Assembly (NCBI GenBank): GCA_026545765.1
Contig: CM048841.1
Span: 26,199,397 to 26,263,396 of the forward strand
Direction: 5' to 3'
Length of the DNA stretch: 64,000 nucleotides
DNA from: Plantago major
Lineage: Eukaryota > Streptophyta > Magnoliopsida > Lamiales > Plantaginaceae
Shown piece after piece: positions 45,517 through 57,600 of this stretch. The position numbers and the translations under genes are program-made. A model generated the notes under the pieces. It ran no database searches. It was not told the DNA's origin and worked only from the letters and a program-made list of their open reading frames with translations. Position 1 is the stretch's first letter. Each line of letters begins with the position of its first letter.

Positions 45517-46407
45517 ATGACTACTGATGGAAACTCAACCAACACTGCTCCCGGAAATAATGGTTCCGGAAATGTTCCTCCTACCGGTGCTGAGATCGTG
45601 ATTCAAGTGCCTTTCCAGTCTGGCCAAATGCCTCCACGTCCTATCCAGTTTGGTCAGTTTGATAAACCGGAAAAGTTTAAGGGAGGAAATAATTTTAAAC
45701 TGTGGAAAGAAAAAATGCTTTTTTACCTTACTGCCTCCCAACTTGTCCGGTTTATCAATGAGGACAAACCTGAGGTGGATCCGGCTGATCCTAATACCAA
45801 GGAAACGTGCAAAGTGTGGGAATCCAGCGACTATATGTGTCGCCACATTATACTTCTGAGTCTTGATGATTCCTTGTATCAAATTTTTTATGAGAAAAAG
45901 AATGCAAAAGAACTTTGGGAATCACTACTCAAGAAGTATACTGTGGAAGATGCTGGCTCTAAGAAATTTGTTGCTGCACGTTTCCATGATTATAGGATGG
46001 TGGATGCCAATCCTGTGCTTGAGCAAGCTGAAGAGCTTCAAAGGGTCTATCATGACTTGGCCGCTGAGGGCACGGCGATTAATGATCCCCTACAAGTCGC
46101 GTTGAAGATAGAGAAGCTTCCTCCTTCTTGGGATGATTTCAAGCACTACCTGAAACATAAGAAGAAGGAAATGACACTTGAAGACTTGATCCTAAAGTTG
46201 AGGATTGAAAGTGATGTGAGAAAGGTTGCCAAGAAGCCATTTGCTAATGTTTCTAAGGCTAATGTTGTTGAGGCTGAAAGCTCTCGAGGAGCTAAGAGAA
46301 GGCGTAATGACCCCAAGACTTCTGCTCCAAACCAGAAGTGGGTTGGGGATTGCTTTGTATGTGGTAGGCAAGGCCACAAGGCTAAAGATTGTAACGATAG
46401 TAACAAT

Positions 46408-46453
<46 letters not shown>

Positions 46454-49400
46454 GAAACCAAAGGAACAATAAGAATGGTAATAATAACCGTAATGCTAAT
46501 GGTAATAATAACAGAAGAGGTGGTCAAGCTAATGTAGTTGAGGCCGGTAGTTTGGGTATTACCCAAGGAACGGAGGAAATGCATATAAGTGCTGTTGTTT
46601 CCGAAGTGAACTTTGTTGGGGGGAGCTCCATGGATTGGTGGGTGGACACTGGGGCCACTCGACACATTTGTGCTAACAAATGGATGTTCAAGACTTATCA
46701 ACCTCTAACTAATGAGGTGTGCTACATGGGAAACTATGCTGTGGCAAAGGTTGCTGGAAAGGGTACTGTGGCCCTTAAGCTAACATCTGTGAAGGAGCTG
46801 TGTCTGACTGAAGTACTCCATGTGCCTGAGATCCGCAAGAATCTGATCTCTGGATCTATGCTGAACAAGAAGGGTTTCCGTCAGTGCTTTGAGGCTGACA
46901 AATTTTTCCTTACCAAGGATGGCTCCTACATAGGACAAGGTTACTTTTGTGATAATTTGTTTAAGATGGTTGCTACTACTGTAATTCCTGGTACTGAGCC
47001 TTATGGCGCAAATGTAACTGAGGCTTCCACTAGCTCAGATGGAAAGAATGTTGCCCAAGAGGCTAATGAGTATGTTAAATTTGCTTACTTGCCTGATTCT
47101 TTTAATTTATGGCATGGTAGACTAGGTCATGTGAATTGTAAAAGTTTACAAAAATTAATATCACTTGACCTACTACCCAAATTTAACATTGATAAACAAT
47201 ACAAGTGTGAAACTTGTGTCGAAGCGAAGTTAGCAAAAGCATCCTTCCGTTCTATTGAGAGAAGCTCGGAGCCATTGGATTTGGTACATACTGATGTTTG
47301 TGACTTAAAGTATGTCCAATCGCGAGGTGGTAAAAGTTACTTCATCACTTTTATCGAAGACTGCACAAGATATTGCTATGTTTACTTAATGAGAAGTAAA
47401 GACGAAGCAATTGACATGTTTGTGCATTATAAGAATGAAGTTGAAAATCAACTTGGTAAGAAGATTAAAATGTTGAGGAGCGATAGAGGTGGAGAGTATG
47501 AGTCTCCATTTGCTCAGTTATGTGCTGAAAATGGAATCATTCATCAAACAATTGCTCCTTACTCCCCTCAACAAAACGGAATTGCTGAGAGGAAGAATAG
47601 GACACTCAAATAGATGATGAATTCATTATTGCTTGGTTCGGGGGCACCCCAAAATTTGTGGGGGGGGAAGCTTTGCTTTCCTCAAATTACATCCTAAACA
47701 GGCTACCGCATAAAAAGCTAGACAAAACACCTTATGAATTATGGAAAGGTCATGCACCTTCTTATAAATTCCTTAAAGTGTGGGGGTGTCTAGCAAAGGT
47801 TCCTATTCCTCCTCCCAAAAGGACTCGGATTAGACCTAAAACGGTAGATTGCGTGTTTATAGGATATGCTCAAGATAGTAGTGCATATAGATTTCTGATT
47901 CACAAATCAGATAATTTTGAGATGCATATTAATACTATTATTGAAGCAAGAGATGCTTCTTTCTTTGAGGGGTTTTTTCCCTACATTGATCGGTCTACTA
48001 TTATTGACTCGAAGATCAATAAAGAAGCGACTAATGTGGGGGAGGCGAATCCTCAAAAGGAAGTAGAAGAACCTAGACGTAGCAAGAGGGCTAGGACAAC
48101 AAAAACTTTTGGTCCGGATTTTCTAACCTACATGATCCGATCTCCTACAAAGAGGCTATCTCATCAACAGATTCTGATCTTTGGAAAGAGGCGATTGATA
48201 GTGAGATGAATTCGATTCTGCAGAATCATACATGGGAACTTGTGGATCTACCACCTGGTTCTAAACCACTAGGTCATAAGTGGATCTTCAAGAGGAAGAT
48301 GAAACCAGATGGTTCCGTGGATAAATACAAAGCAAGACTTGTAGTTAAGGGATACAAGCAAATAGAGGGTGTTGACTATTTTGACACGTATTCTCCTGTA
48401 TCTAGAAAGACATCCATTAGATTAGTCATTGTTTTTGCAGCATTGTTTAATCTTGAGATTCATCAGATGGATGTAAAAACAGCTTTCCTCAATGGAGAAC
48501 TTGAGGAAGAAATCTACATGGAACAACCCGAAGGGTATGTGGTTACCGGGAAAGAAAAACAAGTGTGTAGACTTGTTAAATCTTTGTGTGGATTAAAATA
48601 AGCTCCTAAACAATGGCATGAGAAATTTGATAGTGTTATGCTTTCAAATGGGTTTAGGATAAATCAATGTGACAAGTGTGTCTACGTAAAGGGAGATGAC
48701 AAAGACTATGTCATAGTGTGCTTATACGTGGATGATATGATAATCATTGGCAACAATGATAACATCATAACTACTAAGAGAATGTTGTCACGGAATTTTG
48801 ATATGAAGGACATGGGTCTAGCCGATGTCATACTTGGAATGAAAATTTCCAAAACGGATGTGGGATACTCACTTTCTCAAAGTCATTATGTTGAAAAGGT
48901 TCTTGAGAAGTTTGACAAAGACAGTAATGAGATTGTCAGAACTCCTATGGAGGTGGTGTCAAAGCTCTGCAAGAATAGGGGAGAAAGTGTGGGGCAACTT
49001 GAGTATTCTAGGATTATAGGCAGTCTAATGTACCTCATGGACTGTACTAGACCAGATATCGCTAACTCAGTGAATAAGTTAGCCCGATATATGAGTAACT
49101 CGAATCATGAACATTGGAAAGCAGTAGTTAGAGTCCTTAGATATCTAAGGGGCACGACTAACTATGGGCTGCATTTTACGAGATATCCAGCTGTGCTTGA
49201 AGGGTATTGTGATGCGAATTGGATTACGGGTTCCTCGATAGTGAAATCCACGAGTGGGTATATTTTCACAATCAGTGGAGCAGCGATTTCTTGGAAATCT
49301 TGCAAACAAACCTGCATTACACGATCAACTATGGAATCTGAATTCATAGCGTTGGATCTTGCAGCAGAAGAGGCCGATTGGTTACGGAGTTTCTTGGAAG

Positions 49401-49672
49401 ACACTCCTATGTGGACAAAACCTATGCCTCCAATTAGCTTGAACTGTGACAGTATGTTTGCTATCGGACGAGCAAGGAATAATGTGTATAATGGAAAGTC
49501 TCCACATATTCGTAGGATACATAAATCTGTGAAGAAACTATTAAAAACGGGAGTTATAGCTTTGGAGTTTGTAAGATCCAAAGATAATATTGCGGACCCA
49601 TTAACTAAAGGTCTTACTAGAGACCGTGTGGAGGAATCATCGAGGGGAATGGGGTTAAAGCCCATTAAATGA
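45517..49672 (+). pseudogene. gag-pol of Copia element 2
   Basis: ATG 45517 (MTTDGNSTN) is preferred over the longer frame starting upstream. Gag has FKLWKEKMLFYL and a zinc knuckle CFVCGRQGHKAKDC, followed by a long Asn tract encoded by (AAC)n. The protease has intact WVDTGATRHIC. Integrase follows with HTDVCDL, RSDRGGEY and NGIAERKNRT. Lesions: TAG at 47611-47613 after NRTLK; a frame change at the G-run 47660-47667; another near 48145; TAA at 48599-48601 (CGLK-stop-APKQWH). RT keeps [10 protein letters not shown]. RNase H keeps GYCDANW, STMESEF and NCDSMFAI, and the frame ends at 49672. Four lesions in an otherwise well preserved pol suggest a moderately young, inactive copy. Confidence 0.9.
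46400..46453 (+). repeat. (AAC)n microsatellite inside gag
   Basis: A near-perfect run of AAC/AAT codons just after the zinc knuckle encodes about 17 consecutive Asn, followed by Asn/Arg-rich sequence. It stays in frame. Confidence 0.9.
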
Positions 49673-50265
49673 TTACCACCCATGATGGCAACCCTACCTG
49701 AATTGTAAACCCCAATTTGCAGGTTCAAAGGGACAGCCGAATTGTGGGGGGGATCGACCAAAGCACTCGGGAAATAGAGTTCCCTACCTATTCCTATGAT
49801 GAAAGAGTGATAGACTTGTACAGTGGAGGATAAGCGAAAGCTTTTAATGATCCTTATACGTTAAGTTGATAACTTGGGGTATGACAGGATACTTCTAATG
49901 AGAGATCACCTATGTCGAACGTGAAGGGGCCGCTTCTATGAGATGATAATCAGGGCTATATCTCTAGAGCGTTCGGTGAAAGTTTCCAAGGCAGTCCAGG
50001 GCCAAAACGGACAACAACGAAAGGACCTATGTGGTGTAGATGAAATCGTTGTGTGTATATCATTGTCTTGTTACACACAAAAGCCGAAAAGTTCAAGGCA
50101 TCGCGTCCACTTGTTGGCAAGTGTATCCGATGGTATTTCACTAGGGAAGGTTCAAGGCTAACAACCACCTTTCCCGATGCAACGTTTTTCTCGAAGAACT
50201 CTCGAACTTGAATTGATAGGCTGCATTTGCATTTACCAGCCAATTGTCTCATTCATGTGGGGGAT

Positions 50266-51293
50266 TGTTGGGGAATTGGTTGCAAGAGGCAACTAAGTGT
50301 GGTTGCAAGAGGCAACCAAGAGAGAGCCAAAATTGTTATGTGTTATAATGTGTTAAGTGGGTAACTTTGAGCAATTAATTATCTAAGTTCCACCACTCGG
50401 TTTTGCGTGTTCTTTAGCTCGTTGCGAAGTGGGATGCGCAAGCTTCGTAACGGTATAAGATACGGGAGGTAACCAATTCTAGGTGTGAATGATAAATTGG
50501 CTTAAAGTGAGCTAGTTGGGACTTGCTTTTTGCAATTGTCCCACATTGGAAACATATGGAAGGAAAGAGTAGTATAAATGTATGCTTGTGTTTACTCATG
50601 GTCACAAGTGTGTGTTGTGGTTATGGCAAACCTCCTACGCGCGCGCGCGGGGGGTAGGGGGGGGGGGGAGAAAAATTTGAACTAGAAAACCCAAGCGAGA
50701 TGGGAGCAAATATGGCTCGCGGGTTTATCTATTTACCACAATTTTTCACTAAACAAACCTTTTGGCCTTCCAGATCATTCCACTTAAATGTGAAGAGGTA
50801 ACCTCCCCACTAACAGGCTGCATTACTCTGAGCTTAAATGTTGCAGCATCAATTTGGCTACTAATGGTGAGAGCTGTTACGTTTTTTCTACAGCTATATA
50901 TACCCCTTCCTCACTTGACAAACATACACCAGAAATTCTTCTTCCCTTCTCTTCTCTGTTTTCTTTCTGCACTTTAGATATTCGAGTGTTCTTCACCACA
51001 GAAGTTCGACAGAGCTTCTGCTGCTGAGCTTCTAGTAGTTGCTGAGATTGGACGTTGTACTTTGGGAGCTAATTGTCCGAGGAAGGCCTGAAGCTTACTA
51101 AAGGCGGACAAATTTAGCTTAAGGGGAAGTGGTCTCACTACTGACTCGTCCAGGATTAAATCCGAACCTGTGTTTAGTTTTTTGTTTGTGTAATCAAATT
51201 TCAGTAAGTGTTAACAGTTTTTTATCCCTGTGCTGTTGTCATATATATTTATACTGACATTTGTTGCAGCTAAACTGATAATCGGAAACAACA
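50266..51293 (+). repeat. 3' LTR of Copia element 2
   Basis: About 1028 bp, preceded by the purine tract GTGGGGGATT. At 50638-50671 it has a (CG)n run followed by GGGGGGTAGGGGGGGG, where the 5' LTR has a normal GGCTGGCAGAAGTGG. It also has a 14-bp segment (AAGCTTCGTAACGG region, about 50440) absent from the 5' copy. Confidence 0.93.
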
Positions 51294-51461
51294 GGATTTC
51301 GAAACTGTGTTGAAGTCCAAGCATCTAAATTCATCTTATCTTTATTTTCAAGCATCATTAGCAATTGTTAACTGACCAGCAGGACTAATTTTTTTGGAAT
51401 TCAAGCATCATGTTATTGTTGATACAATTCAAGCATCTTTTTTGTTGATGCAATTCAAGCA

Positions 51462-52084
51462 TGTAGAGATAGATTGAATTTAGTGAGAAGAAAACTGGAA
51501 GAAATGAAGGAGTGTTGTAGCAACGGTTACAACAACATTTACAGTAACAGGAATGTTCTGTGTTAAGTTGCAAGAAGGAATAAAACGTAATAAGCTTGGA
51601 GAAAGCGTGTCTTCACTTAAGCTTGGTGAGGTGTCATTTTTTGATTGGCTGGTGTGGCGTGGTTTGACGTCATAAGGCGAGAAGACGGAGTATAAAGGAT
51701 TTTGCGTCTTTATAGTAGCAGATTACGTTTATTCAAGAACCAGAAAATCAACTGTCATCTTCTTCTTCCTCTCGTGTTCTGTTCTCAGTTTTCTACTTCT
51801 CTGTAAATCGATATCGATTGGAGTTTTATTGCATTGATTGTTGTAACATTATAACGTTGATCAATAAAAAAATCTCTAGTTACTCCCGTGGATGTAGGCA
51901 TTTGCCGAACCACGTAAATCATCGTGTTTTTTTATTGTTCGGAGTGTTTGATCGATTCTGGTTTTTTGATTGTTTGTTTAACTGTGGTTACAACTGTTGG
52001 TATAACATTCGTTGTTGATTTGCTGTGGATCGAGTTGATTGATCATTGTTGTTAAGTGATTGGTTTAAAGAACTATACGCAACA
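51462..52084 (+). repeat. 5' LTR of Copia element 3
   Basis: 623 bp. It contains TGACGTCA (51665-51672) followed by TATAAAGG (51691-51698), a compact promoter shared with the 3' LTR. Confidence 0.93.
51665..51698 (+). promoter_or_regulatory. LTR promoter of Copia element 3: bZIP-type site and TATA box
   Basis: The palindrome TGACGTCA, a core recognised by plant TGA/bZIP factors, sits about 18 bases upstream of TATAAAGG. The arrangement is repeated at 56441-56474 in the 3' LTR. Confidence 0.6.
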
Positions 52085-52086
52085 AT

Positions 52087-52102
52087 TGGCGCCGTCTGTG
52101 GG
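52087..52102 (+). promoter_or_regulatory. primer-binding site of Copia element 3
   Basis: TGGCGCCGTCTGTGGG, identical to that of Copia element 1 and at the same distance from the LTR end. Confidence 0.75.
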
Positions 52103-52126
52103 AAGTGTAATCAACTCAGAGCGGTT

Positions 52127-55100
52127 ATGGTGACAATGGAAAGATTTGACATCGAGAAGCTTACATAGAAAATTGATTTCTCATTGTGGAAGGCAAAGAT
52201 GGAGGCTCTACTGGTTCAACAGGGATTGGAACAGGCGTTGCTTGGAGATGCCGGATTTCCTAAGGATTTTGATGAGGCTGAGAAGAAGCGCATCATAGGA
52301 AAGGCAAGGAGCTCGATGATTCTGTCATTGGTAGATAAAGCCTTGGTGGAAATGATTAAAGAGAAAACTGCTAAGGCAGTTTAGCAGTTTGGGATAAACT
52401 GGAATCTCTTTATCATGTGAAATCTTCTGCTAACGAGATGCATTTGAAGTAAAAACTCTTCTCATACAACATGAGATCTTATAGATCAATCATTGATCAA
52501 CTGGATGAGTTCAATAAGCTATGTATGGACATTAAATCTTTGGATATGAAGGTTGCAGAAAATGACAAGGTAGTGATATTGTTGAGCTCCCTACCCAAAA
52601 GCTATGAACACTTCATTGATTCTATTGCAATGACCAAGATAAATGATCTGACAGCTGCAGATGTTGAAAAAGCATTGAGGAATAAAATGGATCAAAAGAA
52701 TGTTGGCAATCAATCTAATCCTGCAGCTAAGAGCTTGTTTGTCAAGAAATCTTGGAACAAACATCAAGCTGGTAGAAGCAAGATGACTGGCAAGCCTAAA
52801 CAACAGAAGGAGTCAAGCTTTTGTGGGAATGACAACACTGAGAAGAGAAAATGCTTTCACTGCAAGAAACCAGGTCACTTGAAGAAGAATTGTTTCTTGC
52901 TAAAGAGAGAGAAGAGAGTAGGAAAAGCACCAGAGCAAGGTGGAGCTAACACTGCAGATCTTGCAGAATCCTCAGAAACTTATGACAATGCTGAGGTACT
53001 CTCTATTACTGAATCTAAATGTGGTTTACATTGGATATTAGATTCAGGGTGTTCCTTTCATATCTGTCCCATCAAAGAGTGGTTTGAGGATTTCAAGTAT
53101 GGAAACAGGGGAAATGTATTGTTAGGTGATGATTATGCTTATGGTATTAAAGGCACTGGTAACATAAGGTTGAGAATGCATGATGGTGTTATTAGGATCC
53201 TCACCAATGTTATATACATACCTGCCTTGAAGATGAACTTGATATCTCTAGGAACTCTTGATAGAATGGGATACAAGTATGGGTCTGAGAATGGTGTTAT
53301 GCAAGTGATGAAGGGCACCAGTTATCAAAGCAAATCTGATTAATGGTCTGTATATCATGGAAGGGGAAGTGGTGTCTGGTATAGCCTCTGTTGTTTCAAC
53401 TGTTGGTACAACTGTTGATGCAACATCTGATAAGACACAACTGTGGCATGATAGGTTAGCTCATATCAGTGAAAAGGGACTGAAAGAGCTATCAAAACAA
53501 GACCTTCTAGGTGGTGATAAAGTGTCTAAGCTAAGTTTCTATGAGAACTGTGTTCTGGGTAAAGCCCATAAAACAAGTTATGAAACTGGAAAGCACACCA
53601 CTAAAGCACCTTTGGACTATGTGCACTTTGATTTATGGGGACCTGCTAGGACTGAGACATTGAATGGAGGAAAGTACTACATGTCTGTCATTGATGATTA
53701 CTCAAGGAAGGTATGGCTCATGGTGTTAAAATCAAAGGATGAAACATTCTCTAAGTTCATATATTGGTTGATTGATATTGAGAATCAGACTAGGAGGAAG
53801 CTAAGGTATCTCAGGACTGACAATGGTCTGGAATATCTATCATGAGAGTTCAATGATTTTTGCAGGCAAAAGGGTATAATCATGCATAAGACTATACCAG
53901 AAAACCCTCAGCAAAATGGTGTTGCAGAGAGATACAATAGAACTATTCTGGAGAGGATAAGATGCATGCTTATAAGTTCTGGTCTCTCAAAAGGATTTTG
54001 GGGAGAAGCTGCAAAAACAGCTTGTTATTTGATCAATAGAAGTCCCACCTCTGCTCTGAATTTCAAAACACCTGAGGAAGTATGGTCTGGTCATACTCCC
54101 ATATATGATCACTTAAAGGTGTTTGGGTGTCTGGGTCTTGTTCACACTAAACAAGACAAGCTAGATGCAAGAGCATTGAGGTGTGTGTTTCTAGGATATC
54201 CAACTGGTGTCAAATGTTACAAGCTATGGAGTATTGATCAGAAGAAGTGCATATTGAGTAGAGATGTCACTTTCAATGAGATAATTATGCCTCTCAAACC
54301 CCATATCACATTAGGGACAAAGCCACAGGTGTCTCCTACAACTGATACAACAAGTGAAGATCATGATAATACCAAGATTGAGGTGGAGCAGGTATCTGAC
54401 ACTCAGGTACTTGATACTTTTGTACATGAAACTGGGGAATCTTCAGGCACTGTTGATGCAACAGTTGGTCCAACTGTTGATCTGTGATTCTGAATGTAAC
54501 AAGGAGAACTAGAGGGCAAGCACCTAACATGTATGGTTTTGGGAGAGTAGGGAAGTCATACATGGTCTCTTTTGCTCTCAGCATTGCAGAGGAGGTAAAT
54601 TATGCAGAGCCAAATAGCTACTTTGAAGCAGTCACTTGTCAAGAGAAGTCCTTATGGATGGAAGCTATTCAGGAAGAATTAGAATCTCTATACAAGAACA
54701 ATACCTGGAGTATTGCCACTGTACCAAGGAATACCAAGTTGGTAGGGTGCAAGTGGATCTTCAAGAAGAAAGATGAAGCTGCAATTGGTGGAAAAGTGAG
54801 ATTCAAGGCAAGACTGGTGGCTAAAGGGTTCACTCAGAGAGAGGGCTTGGACTACAATAAATCTTTTCTCCTGTAGTCAAGCACACATCAATCAGGATAC
54901 TGCTGTAAATTGTTACTCAAAATGGCCTTTATCTTCAGCAGATGGATGTCAAGACAGCTTTCTTATATGGGAATCTTGAAGAGAAGATATACATGAGAGT
55001 GCCAGATGGAGTAACTGTTAATAATGCAGATACAAAAGCTTGTTTGCTCAGAAAATCATGGTATGGATTGAAGAAATCTCCAAGACAGTGGTATAAAAGG

Positions 55101-56190
55101 TTTGATGAGTTTGTGACTTCAGTGGGTTTCAAGAGAAGCAATTATGATAGCTGCATCTATCAAGCTGGAAGACAAGATACAGGTTTCTTATACTTGTTGT
55201 TATATGTGGATGGCATCTTGATTGCTGGTAAAAACATGTCAATGATAGAAGATGTGAAGATGAGTCTCAACAAGGAGTTTGAAATGAAGGACTTGGGTTA
55301 TGCAAAGAGAATTCTTGGCATGGACATACACAGAAGTGAAGATCAACAGGTCACTACTCTTACTCAAGGGAGCTATCTATCCAAAGTCCTGACCAAGTAT
55401 AAGATGCATGAGTCAAAACCTGCACCTGTGCCTATAAATCAAAGCATAAAGGTTTCTAGTGCTCAATGTCCTACAACTGAATCAGAAAGGCTGAAAATGG
55501 AATCCATTCCATATGCAAGTGCAGTTGGTAGCATTATGTATACCATGGTGTGTTGCAGGCCAGACTTGGCTTATTCCATGAGTGTCATTAGCAGATATAT
55601 GAGCAATCTAGGCTATGCTCATTGGGAGACTGTGAAGGGTGTACTGAGGTTTATCAGGGGAACACAAGATCATGGACTGTATTTCAAAGTTGTAGAGCAC
55701 ACAGATCAACCTTTGGTAGGTTATGTTGATGCAGACTATGCTTCTAATCTTGATACAAGGAAGTCTAACACTAGATATGTTTTCACTCTATATGGAACTG
55801 CAATAAGCTGGAAGAGTTCTCAACAACCTGTTGTTGCTCTCTCAACTACAGAAGCAGAGTTTATAGCTTTGACATAAGCAGTAAAGGAAGCTTTATGGTG
55901 GAAAGGATTGTTGGAGGAACTAGGAATCATTCAGAGATCTGTTACAATCTATTGTGACAATTAAAGTGCATTGCAGTTGGCTAAAAATCAAGTGTATCAT
56001 GAGAGAACAAAACACATTGATGTATGAGACTGTACTACATCAGAGATGTGATAGCTGAAGGAAGCATTAAGGTGGAGAAGATACATACTTCTAAGAATAT
56101 GGCAGATAGTCTGTCAAAGGCATTACCTGTTGCTAAGTTTCAGTTTTGTTCATTGTTGATGAAAGTGCAGAAGGGAGTGCTCCAACCTTA
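52127..56190 (+). pseudogene. gag-pol of Copia element 3
   Basis: Begins at ATG 52127 (MVTMERFDIEKL) with TAG a few codons on, a frame change near 52380 and a further stop before 52471. From 52471 to 53343 gag and protease are open, with zinc knuckle CFHCKKPGHLKKNC and active site LDSGCSFHIC. Integrase (53357-54487) has FDLWGP, RTDNGLEY and NGVAERYNRT but a TGA at 53843-53845, and YENC where a zinc-binding Cys is expected. RT starts at 54484, with a frame break near 54860. Its catalytic motif reads LYVDGILIAG, the second Asp replaced by Gly. RNase H (GYVDADYA, STTEAEF) meets stops from 55875 on. The copy is clearly dead. Confidence 0.9.
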
Positions 56191-56237
56191 GGAGTGTTTT
56201 GGAGTGCTATAGATGAATTCAATCTAAGATGGAGATT

Positions 56238-56859
56238 TGTGGAGATAGATTGAATTCAGTGAGAATAAAACTTGAAGAAATGAAGGAGTGTTGTAGCAAC
56301 GGTTACATCAACATTTACAGTAACATGAATGTTTTGTGTTAAGTTGCAAGAAGGAATAAAATGCAATAAGCTGGGAGAAAGCGTGTTTTCACTTAAGCTT
56401 GGTGATGTGTCATTTTCTGATTGGCTGGTGTGGCGTGGTTTGACGTCATAAGGCGGGAAGACGGAGTATAAAGGATTTTGCGTCTTTACTGTAGCAGATT
56501 ACGTTTATTCAAGAACCAGAAAATCAACTGTCATCTTCTTCTTCCTCTCTTGTTCTGTTCTCAGCTTTCTACTTCTATGTAATCGATATCGATTGGAGTT
56601 TTATTGGATTGATTGTTGTAACATTGTAACGTTGATCAATAAAAGAATCTCTGTTTACTCCCGTGGATGTAGGCATTTGCCAAACCACGTAATTCATCGT
56701 GTTTTTTGATTGTTCGGAGTGTTTGATTGATTCTGGTTTTTTTATTGTTTGTTTAGCTGTGGTTACAACTGTTGGTATAACATTCGTTGTTGATTTGTTG
56801 TGGATCGAGTTGATTGATCATTGTTGTTAAGTGATTGGTTTAAAGAACTATACGCAACA
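56238..56859 (+). repeat. 3' LTR of Copia element 3
   Basis: 622 bp, starting TGTGGAGATAGATTGAATTC; the same promoter words as the 5' LTR are present at 56441 and 56467. Confidence 0.93.
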
Positions 56860-56864
56860 AAGCA

Positions 56865-57600
56865 TCTTTTTTATACTCAGGAGACAAACATCTTAATTGC
56901 CTTCAATTCAAGCATCTAATTTATGGAATAAAAGCATCTCATGTCCTTCAGGATTTTACATGTTATTTCAAGCACCATTAGCAAGCAGGCATCAAATTTC
57001 TGGAATTCAAGCATCATGAGAATTCATGCATCTATGTAATAACTGGAAAACAAGCATCTTTGGTCAGAAGACCAAGCATCTTTTTCCTGGGATTCAAGCA
57101 TCTCATTTGTGAACTTCAATCAGTTTACAGGAAATCAAGAACTAGAGCCCTAATATTTCTTGATTTTCATGCCCACTCAAAATCTAGCATTACTTATAAA
57201 ATTATGATATTATTTTTTAGTGAAATTGGCAATCTTAAATCGCCGGCAAGCGTCTCCAACCAAGCATCAGTCTTCCCTTTCTCCTACAAACTTACAAGCA
57301 AGCATCTTCAATCGTCAAGCAAGCGTCTCCAACCAATCATCAATCGATTCTACCATCATCATCAATCGTCCTTCTCCTCCAGCTTCAATCAAATTTTGGG
57401 AATCGTCTCCTCCATAGATTCATCAATTTGTTTCCTGAAGTACCAATTCAATCATCAATCAGGTAAATATCGTATTTTGGTTACTGTGTTGAAGTCCAAG
57501 CATCTAAATTCATTTGTGTCTGGAAGAACTCGGATTTTGTTACTGTGTTGAAGTCCAAGCATCTAAATTCATCTTCTCTTTACTGTCATATCGTATTTTG
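56865..57600 (+). repeat. host unit: copy 1 right part and copy 2, AAGCATC cluster
   Basis: 56865-57241 completes the first copy of the duplicated unit and contains seven or so AAGCATC words, mostly in TTCAAGCATCT context, within 240 bp. From 57242 the second copy starts (GCCGGCAAGCGTCTC). An inner repeat TGTTGAAGTCCAAGCATCTA occurs at about 57486 and 57547. The open frames here (Ser- and Gln-rich) show no domain. Confidence 0.7.

Larger units (their letters stand above)
44438..51293 (+). mobile_element. Copia LTR retrotransposon 2
   Basis: A 6.86 kb element with TGTTGGGG...AACAACA ends and the perfect 5-bp target duplication GGATT at 44433-44437 and 51294-51298. LTRs are about 1.01 and 1.03 kb. 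It has gag with a zinc knuckle, protease, integrase, RT and RNase H in Copia order, then about 590 bp of untranslated sequence before the 3' LTR. It belongs to a different lineage from elements 1 and 3: distinct gag, LTR and leader, with no TGGCGCC primer site. Its pol carries two stops and frameshifts. Confidence 0.95.
51462..56859 (+). mobile_element. Copia LTR retrotransposon 3
   Basis: A 5.4 kb element with TGTRGAGATAG...CGCAACA ends and the perfect target duplication AAGCA at 51457-51461 and 56860-56864. LTRs are 623 and 622 bp. The primer-binding site TGGCGCCGTCTGTGGG lies two bases after the 5' LTR. Gag and pol resemble those of Copia element 1 over their whole length, but the LTR sequences differ, so the two are related families. 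The coding region is broken many times. It landed only 168 bp from Copia element 2, in the same host unit. Confidence 0.95.

Noticed and set aside
46192..46701. Minus-strand open frames with long Val or Leu runs
   Set aside because: They are the antisense reading of the (AAC)n tract in Copia 2 gag.
49162..49761. 199-codon minus-strand frame
   Set aside because: Antisense to the well-supported Copia 2 RNase H coding region.
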